DNA from: Methanobacterium sp.
GTDB lineage: Archaea > Methanobacteriota > Methanobacteria > Methanobacteriales > Methanobacteriaceae
Direction of reading: 5' to 3'
Assembly: GCA_021372715.1 (NCBI GenBank)
Contig: JAJFTX010000022.1
Coordinates: 1-14,131 of the forward strand
Length of the DNA: 14,131 nucleotides
The position numbers were made by a program, and so were the translations under genes. How positions within the stretch are numbered: the first letter of the stretch is position 1; every line of letters starts with the position of its first letter. Positions 1 to 6,687 of this stretch are shown here, in pieces. The notes under the pieces were generated by a model. That model was not told the DNA's origin and ran no database searches. It saw nothing but the letters and a program-made list of their open reading frames with translations.

Positions 1-1
1 T

Positions 2-496
2 TTTATAATCAGATCATTAGCTCTTATTGAACCACAGATACGGCCTAAACTGATAATTATATCCAATTTCTCCCTGCCAGAGTGGAAGACATATATTGAA
101 AACCTGGCTTCCCAATTAGAGGTTGAATTAGAAATAATGGATCTTATTAACGATGAGAAGCTGGTTATGCTATATAATCAGGCAAAACTTGTCCTTTACG
201 CCCCATATATGGAGCCTTTTGGACTGGTGCCCCTAGAAGCCATGGGATGTGGTACACCAGTGGTGGGAGTCAAAGAAGGCGGTATCAAAGAAACCATCAT
301 TCATCATAAAACAGGACTGCACAGCCAACGTGACGAAAAATTATTTGCAGAAGCAACTACTAAACTTCTCTCAAACGACTCCGAAAGACAAAAAATGTCT
401 GAAAATTCAATAAAAACCATTGAAAATTACTGGACAATCAAACATGCTGGAGAACGGCTTATGTGGCATTTAAAACGTTTGTTAAATTCAGATTAA
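2..496 (+). CDS. GT4-family glycosyltransferase, C-terminal part (5' end outside window)
   Basis: This is the C-terminal GT-B half of a GT4 glycosyltransferase. The frame is open from base 2 with no stop, so the gene begins upstream of the window; the in-frame ATG at 137 is internal. About 164 residues are visible. The nucleotide-sugar binding motif reads EPFGLVPLEAMGCGTPVV, an intact E-x7-E, followed by GGIKETI and HHKTGL, the usual order in the second Rossmann domain. The end (residues LMWHLKRLLNSD) matches the helix that normally closes the fold. From family knowledge it transfers a sugar from an activated donor with retention of configuration. The substrate cannot be read from this fragment. 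It lies 78 bases ahead of two GT2 genes on the same strand, so it probably belongs to the same surface-glycan locus. Confidence 0.88.
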   Translation, partial: FIIRSLALIEPQIRPKLIIISNFSLPEWKTYIENLASQLEVELEIMDLINDEKLVMLYNQAKLVLYAPYMEPFGLVPLEAMGCGTPVVGVKEGGIKETIIHHKTGLHSQRDEKLFAEATTKLLSNDSERQKMSENSIKTIENYWTIKHAGERLMWHLKRLLNSD

Positions 497-508
497 GAAT
501 TTTCAATA

Positions 509-517
509 ATATATAAA
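509..517 (+). promoter_or_regulatory. Possible TATA box for the tandem GT2 genes
   Basis: An A/T run TAATATATAAAT lies in the 78-base gap after the GT4 fragment. Its centre near 513 would place transcription start near 540 and leave a leader of about 35 bases before the ATG at 575. The whole gap is AT-rich, so this is only a candidate; the genes could also be read through from upstream. Confidence 0.3.
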
Positions 518-574
518 TCCTCTTAACTTATGAAAAACTTTTAGTTATATCATCAATTATGATAAGTGAAATTC

Positions 575-823
575 ATGAAACCGTTGGTTACCATTATTAT
601 TCTGAACTGGAATGGCTGGCAAGACACCCTGGAATGCCTGGAATCCCTATATCAAATCCAATACCCTAACTATAAGGTAATACTGGTAGATAACCACTCC
701 CAAGATCAATCACTAACCAAAATCAGAGAATATTGCCAGGGACAAAACCCCATAGAATCACCATTCTTCACCTACCAAAACAAAAACAAACCAATCCCCA
801 TCAAAGAAATCACTTACCAAGAA
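575..823 (+). repeat. Direct repeat, copy 1: shared 5' module of the tandem GT2 genes
   Basis: The first 83 codons match 1710-1958 with 11 base differences in 249 by hand count. They include an uninterrupted 89-base identity (617-705 against 1752-1840) and a 58-base identity (756-813). Similarity stops abruptly after the codons for YQE. This is much closer than the catalytic segments that follow, so the repeat was either duplicated recently or kept alike by gene conversion. Confidence 0.93.
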
Positions 824-1708
824 AATGAGCTAACTGATGACCCAGATAAAGCTGAAAGAGAAAACCAACTAAAAAATAAACCAGTTAATAGTGAACAAGA
901 AAATAGATCATCAAAATCTTCTAATCAATCCTCAAATCAACAGAATCCTACTCTTATCCTTATAAAAAACAAAGAAAATTACGGATTCGCCAAAGGAAAC
1001 AACATAGCAATGGAATACACCATTAAAAAACACAACCCAGAATATATCCTATTACTTAATAATGATACCATAGTGGAAGGAGAATTTCTTACGAATATGA
1101 TTAAGGTCGCTGAAAGTGATGCAAAAATAGGCATAGTTAGTGGAAAATTACTGAATGCATATAACCCTCAGATCATTGATTCCACAGGACATATTATTCA
1201 TTGGGGTAGGATAATTGACCGGGGCCATGAAAAAACTGATAAACACCAGTATGATGATCAAACTAATGTTATGGGCGCTATGGCTGCTGCAGCACTTTAT
1301 AAAAGGGAGATGCTTAGTGATATCGGTCTACTGGACACCACTTATATCACACTGGGTGAAGATGCTGATCTATCCTGGAGAGCCTATAATCGAGGTTGGA
1401 AAGCAGTATACTCCCCTAATTCTATAATTTATCATAAACGAGGCAAATCAATAACTAAAAAAACAGTGCTGCCTAAAATGACTATTTTAAGCCTGAAAAA
1501 TACAACAGAATACGTAAGCCGTTATGGGAATTTTCTTCAAAAGATGCAATTCAATTTAGTTATTACCAAAGAAGGATTATTGGTCATGATCGGTAGTATT
1601 TTGGGTAGGAATGATGTTAAAGCAGGCGAATATTTCAACATGCTTATCAAACCCTATCTAAAAATTTTTAAAAGCTTTTTTGTTAAAAAATCAGGAAATA
1701 GTGGTTAA
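575..1708 (+). CDS. GT2-family glycosyltransferase with hydrophilic insertion (tandem copy 1)
   Basis: A 377-residue GT-A fold glycosyltransferase of family GT2, in the style of rhamnosyltransferases and WcaE-like enzymes. The donor-binding start VTIIILNWNGW (residues 5-15) and LVDNHSQD (37-44) are present. NYGFAKGNN (135-143), LLLNNDT (159-165, the DxD-equivalent metal site) and GEDADLSWR (261-269, likely acid/base region) follow. Between REYC (51-54) and LILIKN (127-132) sits an extra segment of about 72 residues. Its last 40 residues are rich in N, Q, S, K and E and look disordered. I chose ATG 575 over GTG 566 because GTGA at 566-569 works as a Shine-Dalgarno five bases before it, and because the downstream paralogue begins identically at this Met. 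There is no signal peptide and no clear membrane span, so it is probably cytoplasmic or membrane-associated. The sugar and acceptor are unknown. Confidence 0.9.
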   Translation: MKPLVTIIILNWNGWQDTLECLESLYQIQYPNYKVILVDNHSQDQSLTKIREYCQGQNPIESPFFTYQNKNKPIPIKEITYQENELTDDPDKAERENQLKNKPVNSEQENRSSKSSNQSSNQQNPTLILIKNKENYGFAKGNNIAMEYTIKKHNPEYILLLNNDTIVEGEFLTNMIKVAESDAKIGIVSGKLLNAYNPQIIDSTGHIIHWGRIIDRGHEKTDKHQYDDQTNVMGAMAAAALYKREMLSDIGLLDTTYITLGEDADLSWRAYNRGWKAVYSPNSIIYHKRGKSITKKTVLPKMTILSLKNTTEYVSRYGNFLQKMQFNLVITKEGLLVMIGSILGRNDVKAGEYFNMLIKPYLKIFKSFFVKKSGNSG

Positions 1709-1709
1709 T

Positions 1710-1958
1710 ATGAAACCGTTAGTTACTATCATTGTTCTGAACTGGAATGGTTGGCAAGACACCCTGGAATGCCTGGAATCCCTATATCAAATCCAATACC
1801 CTAACTATAAGGTAATACTGGTAGATAACCACTCCCAAGACCAATCATTAACCAAAATCAGAGAATACTGCCAGGGACAAAAACCCATAAAATCACCATT
1901 CTTCACCTACCAAAACAAAAACAAACCAATCCCCATCAAAGAAATCACCTACCAAGAA
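1710..1958 (+). repeat. Direct repeat, copy 2: shared 5' module of the tandem GT2 genes
   Basis: Second copy of the 249-base module at 575-823. In protein terms only residues 9, 58 and 61 differ out of 83. Homology in the linker then disappears and resumes at the LILIKN segment at a lower level, about 34 of 46 residues identical. Confidence 0.93.
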
Positions 1959-2738
1959 ACAGAAAATAGAAAATCCTTCCAAAATGATAATAAAACCCAA
2001 GAAAACACCTTTAATTCCGATCCAAAAAATATACGAACTGAAAATCAGGATGAAAGTCCAGCTAACCTCATACTCATAAAAAACGATGCAAACTATGGAT
2101 TTGCCAAAGGAAATAATATAGCCATAGATTACACCTTAAAAAACCATCATCCAGATTATATACTACTATTAAACAACGATACTGTAGTTGATCCTGATTT
2201 TTTAACCAAATTGGTTCAAAAAGCAGAAGCTGACGCCCGAATTGGCATTATTGGTCCACTAATTTATTACTATGATTGGGAGGGAAGGACAGATGTAGTA
2301 GCCAATCTAGGTGGTAAAGTAAATCTATCCAAGTATCCTGGTTATTATGATTTGATGGAGACAAATAATCTAAAGGACTTTTCAGGGGATATGATTGAAT
2401 GTGATTGGGTTTCTGGAGCGGCCATGCTTTTAAAAGTAAAGGAACTTCCCCTTAAATTTTTAGATGAAGAACTATTCTTTGGATGTGAAGATATCGATCT
2501 GGCATTGAACCTTAAAAAATATGACTATAAATCTGTAATAGTGCTTAATTCCCATATTTGGCATAAAGAAGGAGTTTCAAGGAAAAAAAGAAGTTCTGAA
2601 GGAGTTAAAAGGGCTTTAATGGAAATTAAATCCAATTTAACATTTATTAAAGCCCATAAAAATCATTATTATCTTTATCTGCCATTATATTTACTTCAAA
2701 TTGTTGTTTTATACCTTAAAGTTATAATGAAATCCTGA
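1710..2738 (+). CDS. GT2-family glycosyltransferase with hydrophilic insertion (tandem copy 2)
   Basis: A 342-residue GT2 enzyme that begins one base after the stop of the preceding gene, so the two are almost certainly co-transcribed and perhaps translationally coupled. I took ATG 1710 as the start, since it aligns with the first Met of the paralogue; an in-frame TTG at 1680 would add residues with no counterpart. The motifs are VTIIVLNWNGW (5-15), LVDNHSQD (37-44), NYGFAKGNN (128-136), LLLNNDT (152-158), DWVSGAAML (232-240) and FFGCEDIDLAL (256-266). The insertion spans about residues 55-118 and its second half does not resemble that of copy 1. The C-terminus, after IWHKEGVS, is basic and ends in a hydrophobic stretch, YLYLPLYLLQIVVLYLKVI, which could touch the membrane. 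The different 3' half suggests a different acceptor. Donor and acceptor are unknown. Confidence 0.9.
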   Translation: MKPLVTIIVLNWNGWQDTLECLESLYQIQYPNYKVILVDNHSQDQSLTKIREYCQGQKPIKSPFFTYQNKNKPIPIKEITYQETENRKSFQNDNKTQENTFNSDPKNIRTENQDESPANLILIKNDANYGFAKGNNIAIDYTLKNHHPDYILLLNNDTVVDPDFLTKLVQKAEADARIGIIGPLIYYYDWEGRTDVVANLGGKVNLSKYPGYYDLMETNNLKDFSGDMIECDWVSGAAMLLKVKELPLKFLDEELFFGCEDIDLALNLKKYDYKSVIVLNSHIWHKEGVSRKKRSSEGVKRALMEIKSNLTFIKAHKNHYYLYLPLYLLQIVVLYLKVIMKS

Positions 2739-2794
2739 TTTTAATTAAAATAATCTTTAGTTTTATTTTTATAATATAATATTCAGAATATGAT
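2739..2794. terminator. Convergent AT-rich spacer, probable T-tract termination
   Basis: This spacer separates a + strand stop from a - strand stop. On the + strand it holds TTTAGTTTTATTTTTAT at about 2755-2771, and a run of T at 2801-2809 lies just beyond, inside the facing gene. That is the usual look of archaeal oligo-U termination. There is no strong hairpin. Confidence 0.45.
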
Positions 2795-3988
2795 TTAAAA
2801 TTTTTTTTTCTTTCTTAAATAATTCAGAGCCTGATTAAATCCATCTATCATATTCTGATAGGTATATCTTTCTTCAATGAGTTTTTTGGATGCTTTGCCC
2901 ATGTTCATTTCCAGTTCAGGATCTTCCAATATTTTATATAAAGCTTGGTATAGTGATTCTGAATCACGTTCCGGTACTACGAATCCATTTACTCCTTCTT
3001 CAATCATGGAGGTTGTTCCCACAGCATCACTGGTAACCACTGGTTTTCCAAAATACATGGCTTCATTAACTACCAGTGGACAGGCATCAGCATGATGAGT
3101 GGTTATGGATGGCAGTACAAAAATATTAGAAAGAAGGTAATAAGCACCCAGTAGATCATTTTCTACATTACCCCGAAAGTATACTTCATCTTCTATGCCT
3201 AAAGTCTGAGAAAGTAATTTAAGCTCCTTTAAACATTCTCCATCGCCTGCAATAATAAGCACAACATCATCCATCTTTTTTCGGAGTTTTGTAAAGGCAT
3301 TTAGTAAATAATGGATTCCCTTCAATTTAATAAGGCGCCCTACAAATAAAATGGACTTCTTACCCTCTAAATTAAGTTCCTGCACAATTTTATCCCTATT
3401 ATTGTAATCTTCTTCCTTAAGGGACAAGTTACTCACATTAGGCATGATGAATATTTTATCTGGTGATGCCCCTAAACCTTCATAGAATTCTCGTTGCTTA
3501 TCACCAGGGACTAAAACGGCATCAGCGCCTCTGGAGATGAATCCTGCTATGAATTTGGCAAACTTTCTTTTAGTATTATTTACATTCCAATCCCAATCTT
3601 CTCTCCATAAAATAAATGGTTTCCTCTTTATTTTCACTATGAAATAGTAAAAAAATGTTTCAAACACATCAGTAGGCGTATCCCAGCTTCCGCCAACGAA
3701 GATATCATATTCTCCCATGGCTCTTTTTATAGCTCCCCAGGCTATCCCCCACCGATTAGGCACTACTTCATAGTTTATACCATCCATTCCAGGAATTTCT
3801 CGGGATAATTGGGTGCCGTATGTCTTATTGTATCCTTCCACGTTAGTGAATAAAAATTCAACATCATATATCTTGCTCATGCTGTAGAAGAATGGTTTAC
3901 GATACCACATGGCAGTATGGTGTACGAATAATATTTTAAGATTTTTATCATCCGCTTTATAATCTAACATTTCAGGATCACTCACCAT
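2795..3988 (-). CDS. GT4-family glycosyltransferase with a D-x7-E active-site motif
   Basis: A 397-residue GT-B glycosyltransferase. The N-terminal domain starts LKILFVHHTAMWYRKPFF (about residues 17-34). The second domain starts SILFVGRLIKLKGIHYLL (about 212-229), with IIAGDGE at 245-251. The donor-site motif is DACPLVVNEAM, so the first Glu of the usual E-x7-E is Asp301 while Glu309 is kept; the segment also lacks the usual PFG or GFG. I set the start at ATG 3988 because a GGAGG lies five bases upstream; a TTG nine codons further out (4015) has no such site. The tail is very basic (RKKKK then F), which could help membrane association. It lies 146 bases downstream of the polytopic membrane gene on the same strand, with no clear terminator between. 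The sugar and acceptor cannot be told. It is distantly similar to GT4 enzymes such as PimA/WcaL types. Confidence 0.88.
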   Translation of the reverse strand: MVSDPEMLDYKADDKNLKILFVHHTAMWYRKPFFYSMSKIYDVEFLFTNVEGYNKTYGTQLSREIPGMDGINYEVVPNRWGIAWGAIKRAMGEYDIFVGGSWDTPTDVFETFFYYFIVKIKRKPFILWREDWDWNVNNTKRKFAKFIAGFISRGADAVLVPGDKQREFYEGLGASPDKIFIMPNVSNLSLKEEDYNNRDKIVQELNLEGKKSILFVGRLIKLKGIHYLLNAFTKLRKKMDDVVLIIAGDGECLKELKLLSQTLGIEDEVYFRGNVENDLLGAYYLLSNIFVLPSITTHHADACPLVVNEAMYFGKPVVTSDAVGTTSMIEEGVNGFVVPERDSESLYQALYKILEDPELEMNMGKASKKLIEERYTYQNMIDGFNQALNYLRKKKKF

Positions 3989-3993
3989 ATATG

Positions 3994-3998
3994 CCTCC
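3994..3998 (-). promoter_or_regulatory. Shine-Dalgarno GGAGG that sets the GT4 start
   Basis: Read on the - strand this is GGAGG followed by five bases and ATG 3988. It is the strongest ribosome binding site on this gene and argues against the longer frame beginning at TTG 4015. Confidence 0.75.
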
Positions 3999-4134
3999 AA
4001 AAAAATATCTAACAAATATATTTAACTAAAAATCTGAACTATTGAATATTTTTAATCTCCCTTAATTTGAGTTTACATAATCCCTTTATTGTTTTCAACC
4101 GTGTTTTTGTTCTTTAAACATGTTTTGGCCTTAA

Positions 4135-6270
4135 TTATCCAGACCATAATATACGGCTTCCCCCATTATCATAAATAGTACTCTTTCCAGTTAAAAGATA
4201 ATAATAAGGCCCCAGATCCACCCTTATAAAATCATCCCCCATATCTATAATTTTCTGATCATTCACATTAACATATCCTAGATAAATATAACCCACATCA
4301 ACGGTTTGATTCCATCCAAAGTAGGAACTGTTGATATTTTCCTGTGTGATATTGGTTCCGTAGGCTGTTAAAAACCGGGCAACCTCTCTACCATCAGAAA
4401 AAACTGTTAAATTATTTACTTTATATTGGGATATCCACTGGGCGGATTGTATTTCACTGTCATAGATGTAATTACCCTGTCTTACTATGCTATCCTTTTC
4501 AAAGTCGGGCGAATAGGGTGTTCCAAGGATACTGTACTGAAGGTAAGTTACACATGCAAATAGAGATATTAAAAGGATTAAAAGAATGTAAACATCCCAT
4601 TTTGGTCTTTTTATTAATTTGGATATGAAAATTCCACCAATGATAAAAACCGGGCCTAAGAATATTAATAACTGGAAGAATAATCTTGCCACGTCATAGG
4701 CAATGGAAATATAAGGCAATGCCACAAATAATACAAGCAATATCAGAGATATTATTATTCCTAGAAGGAATTCTATGCTGAATTTCTCCTTATAACTAGT
4801 GAAATTACGTAGTATAGCATAAAGCCCGACTAATATAGTCGCGAATATTAAATCATGTACTATAACACTTACCGCGTTGGGAAGAGATTTAAATACTACT
4901 CCTAAAATACCTAATACGTATGCTCCTCTGGTAGCTACTAGAGCTGATGTTAATCCGGTTCCTGCAGCTACCTCTACTGTTTTTCCCAGGACCTGGACTC
5001 CGCTAGCGAACTGTACTTTAGCCACTAAAAAGTACCATATCGCTATCAATACCAGGGATACAATTATTATATCGAAGTTGGTGAAATCCAGCTTCTTTTC
5101 TCTCTTCAATTTCTGTAAAAAAGGAAGAAGTAGAATGGGCAGTAATAATATAAAAGCCACATAGGCTGTAGAATAGTGTGATATGAGTGTTGAGAATATA
5201 AATAAAACTATGAGGAATTTTCTAGCCCATTTATCCATTTCAGAGTCAAATACAACCATTACTGTTAGGAAAAAGAATATTATGGCTATTTCCTGCCTTA
5301 CAGCGCCTAGAAGATTTATGAAAAATAATTGAAAAATGAATAATAACGCAGTTAAAAAAGCATATTTTGAGGCTAAATATTTTCGAGCAACTAAATATAC
5401 CAGTAATGGAGTTATAGAACCTATAAATGCCATGAATAATTTGAATATATATTCCCCACCCAAATTGGATAGTACCTGATAGATCATGGGCAGGATGGTT
5501 ATGCTCATACATGCATTATAGGGATTGTAATAGGCGTTGAGATCCCAGTGAAAAGTATTTTGGGTTAGCTGAAAACTATAATATTCCAGATGTACATCTA
5601 TTCCTTGAAGATGATAGGAAGTCAATCCATGCATCAAAAGTAAGCTTAAACCTATTAACCAAACTGATAAGGGATAGGTAACAGGATGTATCCTATCTCT
5701 GTAATAGATCACTGCTATTAAATATAAGGGTATTAGAATAAGCATGATTAAAAGCAGAATGTTGTTCTGGGATATATTCATTAGATAAGTGCCTAAAATT
5801 GCCAATAATGGGAATAAAAAGGGAAATAATAGGGTTGAAGATAATTTATCCCCTAAATCAAATTTATATTCAGATGAATTCTTTTTATCAGATTTTCTGT
5901 TTCGCCAGTATGCCAATAGAGCCAACATAAGGGTTAAAATATTCAATGATATTAAAACAGGTATTAATGCCAGTGGTTGATATATAATAGGATATAATAT
6001 GTTAAGAATCATTCCCACTATCATCAGGATTGATATGCTAATTCCCACGGACAATACTACTTTTTTAAGGAAATCTGTTTGTTTTAATCTGAATATAAGT
6101 AAAATAAGATAACCAGGGATGATAGTAAAGAATAAAAAGGAGGTAAATGGTCTTAAAACCGGTATATTAAATATTATACATATGTCTGTTAAAAATAACA
6201 GAAAAATCACTGCTAATAGTGAATCTTTAACCTTCATCTGGTTTATTTTTAACATCATATCCCTTATCAT
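4135..6270 (-). CDS. Polytopic membrane protein, DUF2206-like (possible GT-C-type enzyme)
   Basis: A 711-residue integral membrane protein with about 16-18 hydrophobic spans between residues 17 and 580, then a tail of about 130 residues (581-711) that should face outside. It recalls the archaeal DUF2206 family: a pre-loop GIDVHLEYY (223-231), a loop with NPYNACMSITILP (249-261), VRQEIAIIFFF (324-334) and LISHYSTAY (362-370). GT-C glycosyltransferases use an acidic residue in the first long outer loop, and Asp225 or Glu229 could be the counterpart here, but that is inference. The tail has sequons (NIT, NSS, NQT). Its setting among glycosyltransferases supports a role in transferring, flipping or polymerising lipid-linked sugars. 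The start could be the ATG at 6255 instead, because AAGGG lies five bases before it; the site before 6270 is weak. The family assignment is from memory of motifs, not from a search. Confidence 0.82.
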   Translation of the reverse strand: MIRDMMLKINQMKVKDSLLAVIFLLFLTDICIIFNIPVLRPFTSFLFFTIIPGYLILLIFRLKQTDFLKKVVLSVGISISILMIVGMILNILYPIIYQPLALIPVLISLNILTLMLALLAYWRNRKSDKKNSSEYKFDLGDKLSSTLLFPFLFPLLAILGTYLMNISQNNILLLIMLILIPLYLIAVIYYRDRIHPVTYPLSVWLIGLSLLLMHGLTSYHLQGIDVHLEYYSFQLTQNTFHWDLNAYYNPYNACMSITILPMIYQVLSNLGGEYIFKLFMAFIGSITPLLVYLVARKYLASKYAFLTALLFIFQLFFINLLGAVRQEIAIIFFFLTVMVVFDSEMDKWARKFLIVLFIFSTLISHYSTAYVAFILLLPILLLPFLQKLKREKKLDFTNFDIIIVSLVLIAIWYFLVAKVQFASGVQVLGKTVEVAAGTGLTSALVATRGAYVLGILGVVFKSLPNAVSVIVHDLIFATILVGLYAILRNFTSYKEKFSIEFLLGIIISLILLVLFVALPYISIAYDVARLFFQLLIFLGPVFIIGGIFISKLIKRPKWDVYILLILLISLFACVTYLQYSILGTPYSPDFEKDSIVRQGNYIYDSEIQSAQWISQYKVNNLTVFSDGREVARFLTAYGTNITQENINSSYFGWNQTVDVGYIYLGYVNVNDQKIIDMGDDFIRVDLGPYYYLLTGKSTIYDNGGSRILWSG

Positions 6271-6317
6271 AAGACCAAATCTACTTTCTTGTATTATTTT
6301 ATGTTTATTCTGTGATA

Positions 6318-6326
6318 TTTATATAA
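6318..6326 (-). promoter_or_regulatory. Probable TATA box for the DUF2206-like gene
   Basis: The - strand reads TTATATAAA, centred near 6322. With archaeal spacing this puts transcription start near 6295, giving a short leader before ATG 6270 or 6255. It is one of several AT-rich runs in the spacer but the best placed. Confidence 0.4.
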
Positions 6327-6392
6327 TTAGTAATTTTTTTATATCTAATGCGAATTATAATAGTTTCCACTAAAAATAGGAATAGATTAGCT

Positions 6393-6415
6393 ACTATATT
6401 ATATCATAATATAGT
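6393..6415. repeat. Perfect inverted repeat, 10-bp arms, 3-base loop, then T tract
   Basis: The arms are ACTATATTAT (6393-6402) and ATAATATAGT (6406-6415) around ATC. On the + strand six T follow directly, then CTTT. It could be an operator between divergent promoters or a terminator-like hairpin of a short + strand transcript. It lies about 70 bases upstream of the - strand TATA box. Confidence 0.6.
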
Positions 6416-6623
6416 TTTTTCTTTAATTTATCTTAGACATTTATAAATTTTTATTATTAAGATTTTGATAGATGCGTAATTTTATCTTTATCAGTGTAAT
6501 AGGATCTCATAATTTAAATTTCGTATTATTAAATGTTGATATGATACATGAAATCATCATTTAGTCTTACAATTCTGTTAAATAAATTTACAATAACACT
6601 TTTGAGCAAAAATCAACCCATCA

Positions 6624-6635
6624 TTTATATATATT
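6624..6635 (+). promoter_or_regulatory. Probable TATA box for the zinc-ribbon membrane protein
   Basis: TTTATATATATT, centred near 6630, predicts transcription start near 6657 and a leader of about 31 bases that contains the Shine-Dalgarno-like GGGGT at 6676-6680. The match to the archaeal TATA consensus and the spacing are both good. Confidence 0.5.
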
Positions 6636-6687
6636 AAGTTATCAATAGAACTATAATAAATATAATTATATTTGTGGGGTAATTTAT

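Larger units (their letters stand above)
6271..6687. other. Divergent intergenic region, 417 bp, very AT-rich
   Basis: No gene is visible here. It separates the - strand membrane protein from the + strand zinc-ribbon protein. It carries a candidate TATA box for each direction (6318-6326 and 6624-6635) and a perfect dyad at 6393-6415 followed by six T. The remaining 200 bases (about 6420-6620) show only AT-rich sequence with a short palindrome AATTTAAATT at 6511-6520. No tRNA-like or snoRNA-like signature was found. Confidence 0.6.

Noticed and set aside
566..574. GTG 566 as the start of GT2 copy 1
   Set aside because: The GTGA serves better as a Shine-Dalgarno for ATG 575, and the paralogue starts at the matching Met.
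1663..1681. Palindrome AAAAGCTTTT with a T run near the end of GT2 copy 1, looking like a terminator
   Set aside because: It is within coding sequence (codons for KIFKSFF) and the next gene begins one base after this one, so termination here is unlikely.
4116..4125. Palindrome AAACATGTTT between the membrane-protein gene and the GT4 gene
   Set aside because: A 10-base palindrome in AT-rich DNA is easily due to chance, and it is not placed near a convincing promoter.
4877..5164. Open + strand frame of 95 codons opposite the membrane-protein gene
   Set aside because: It lies wholly antisense to a well-supported protein, has no Shine-Dalgarno or promoter, and its translation shows no recognisable domain.
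6119..6373. Open + strand frame of 84 codons running from the membrane-protein gene into the spacer
   Set aside because: Most of it is antisense to the 5' end of the gene for a polytopic protein, its composition follows the reverse complement of membrane codons, and no start signal precedes it.
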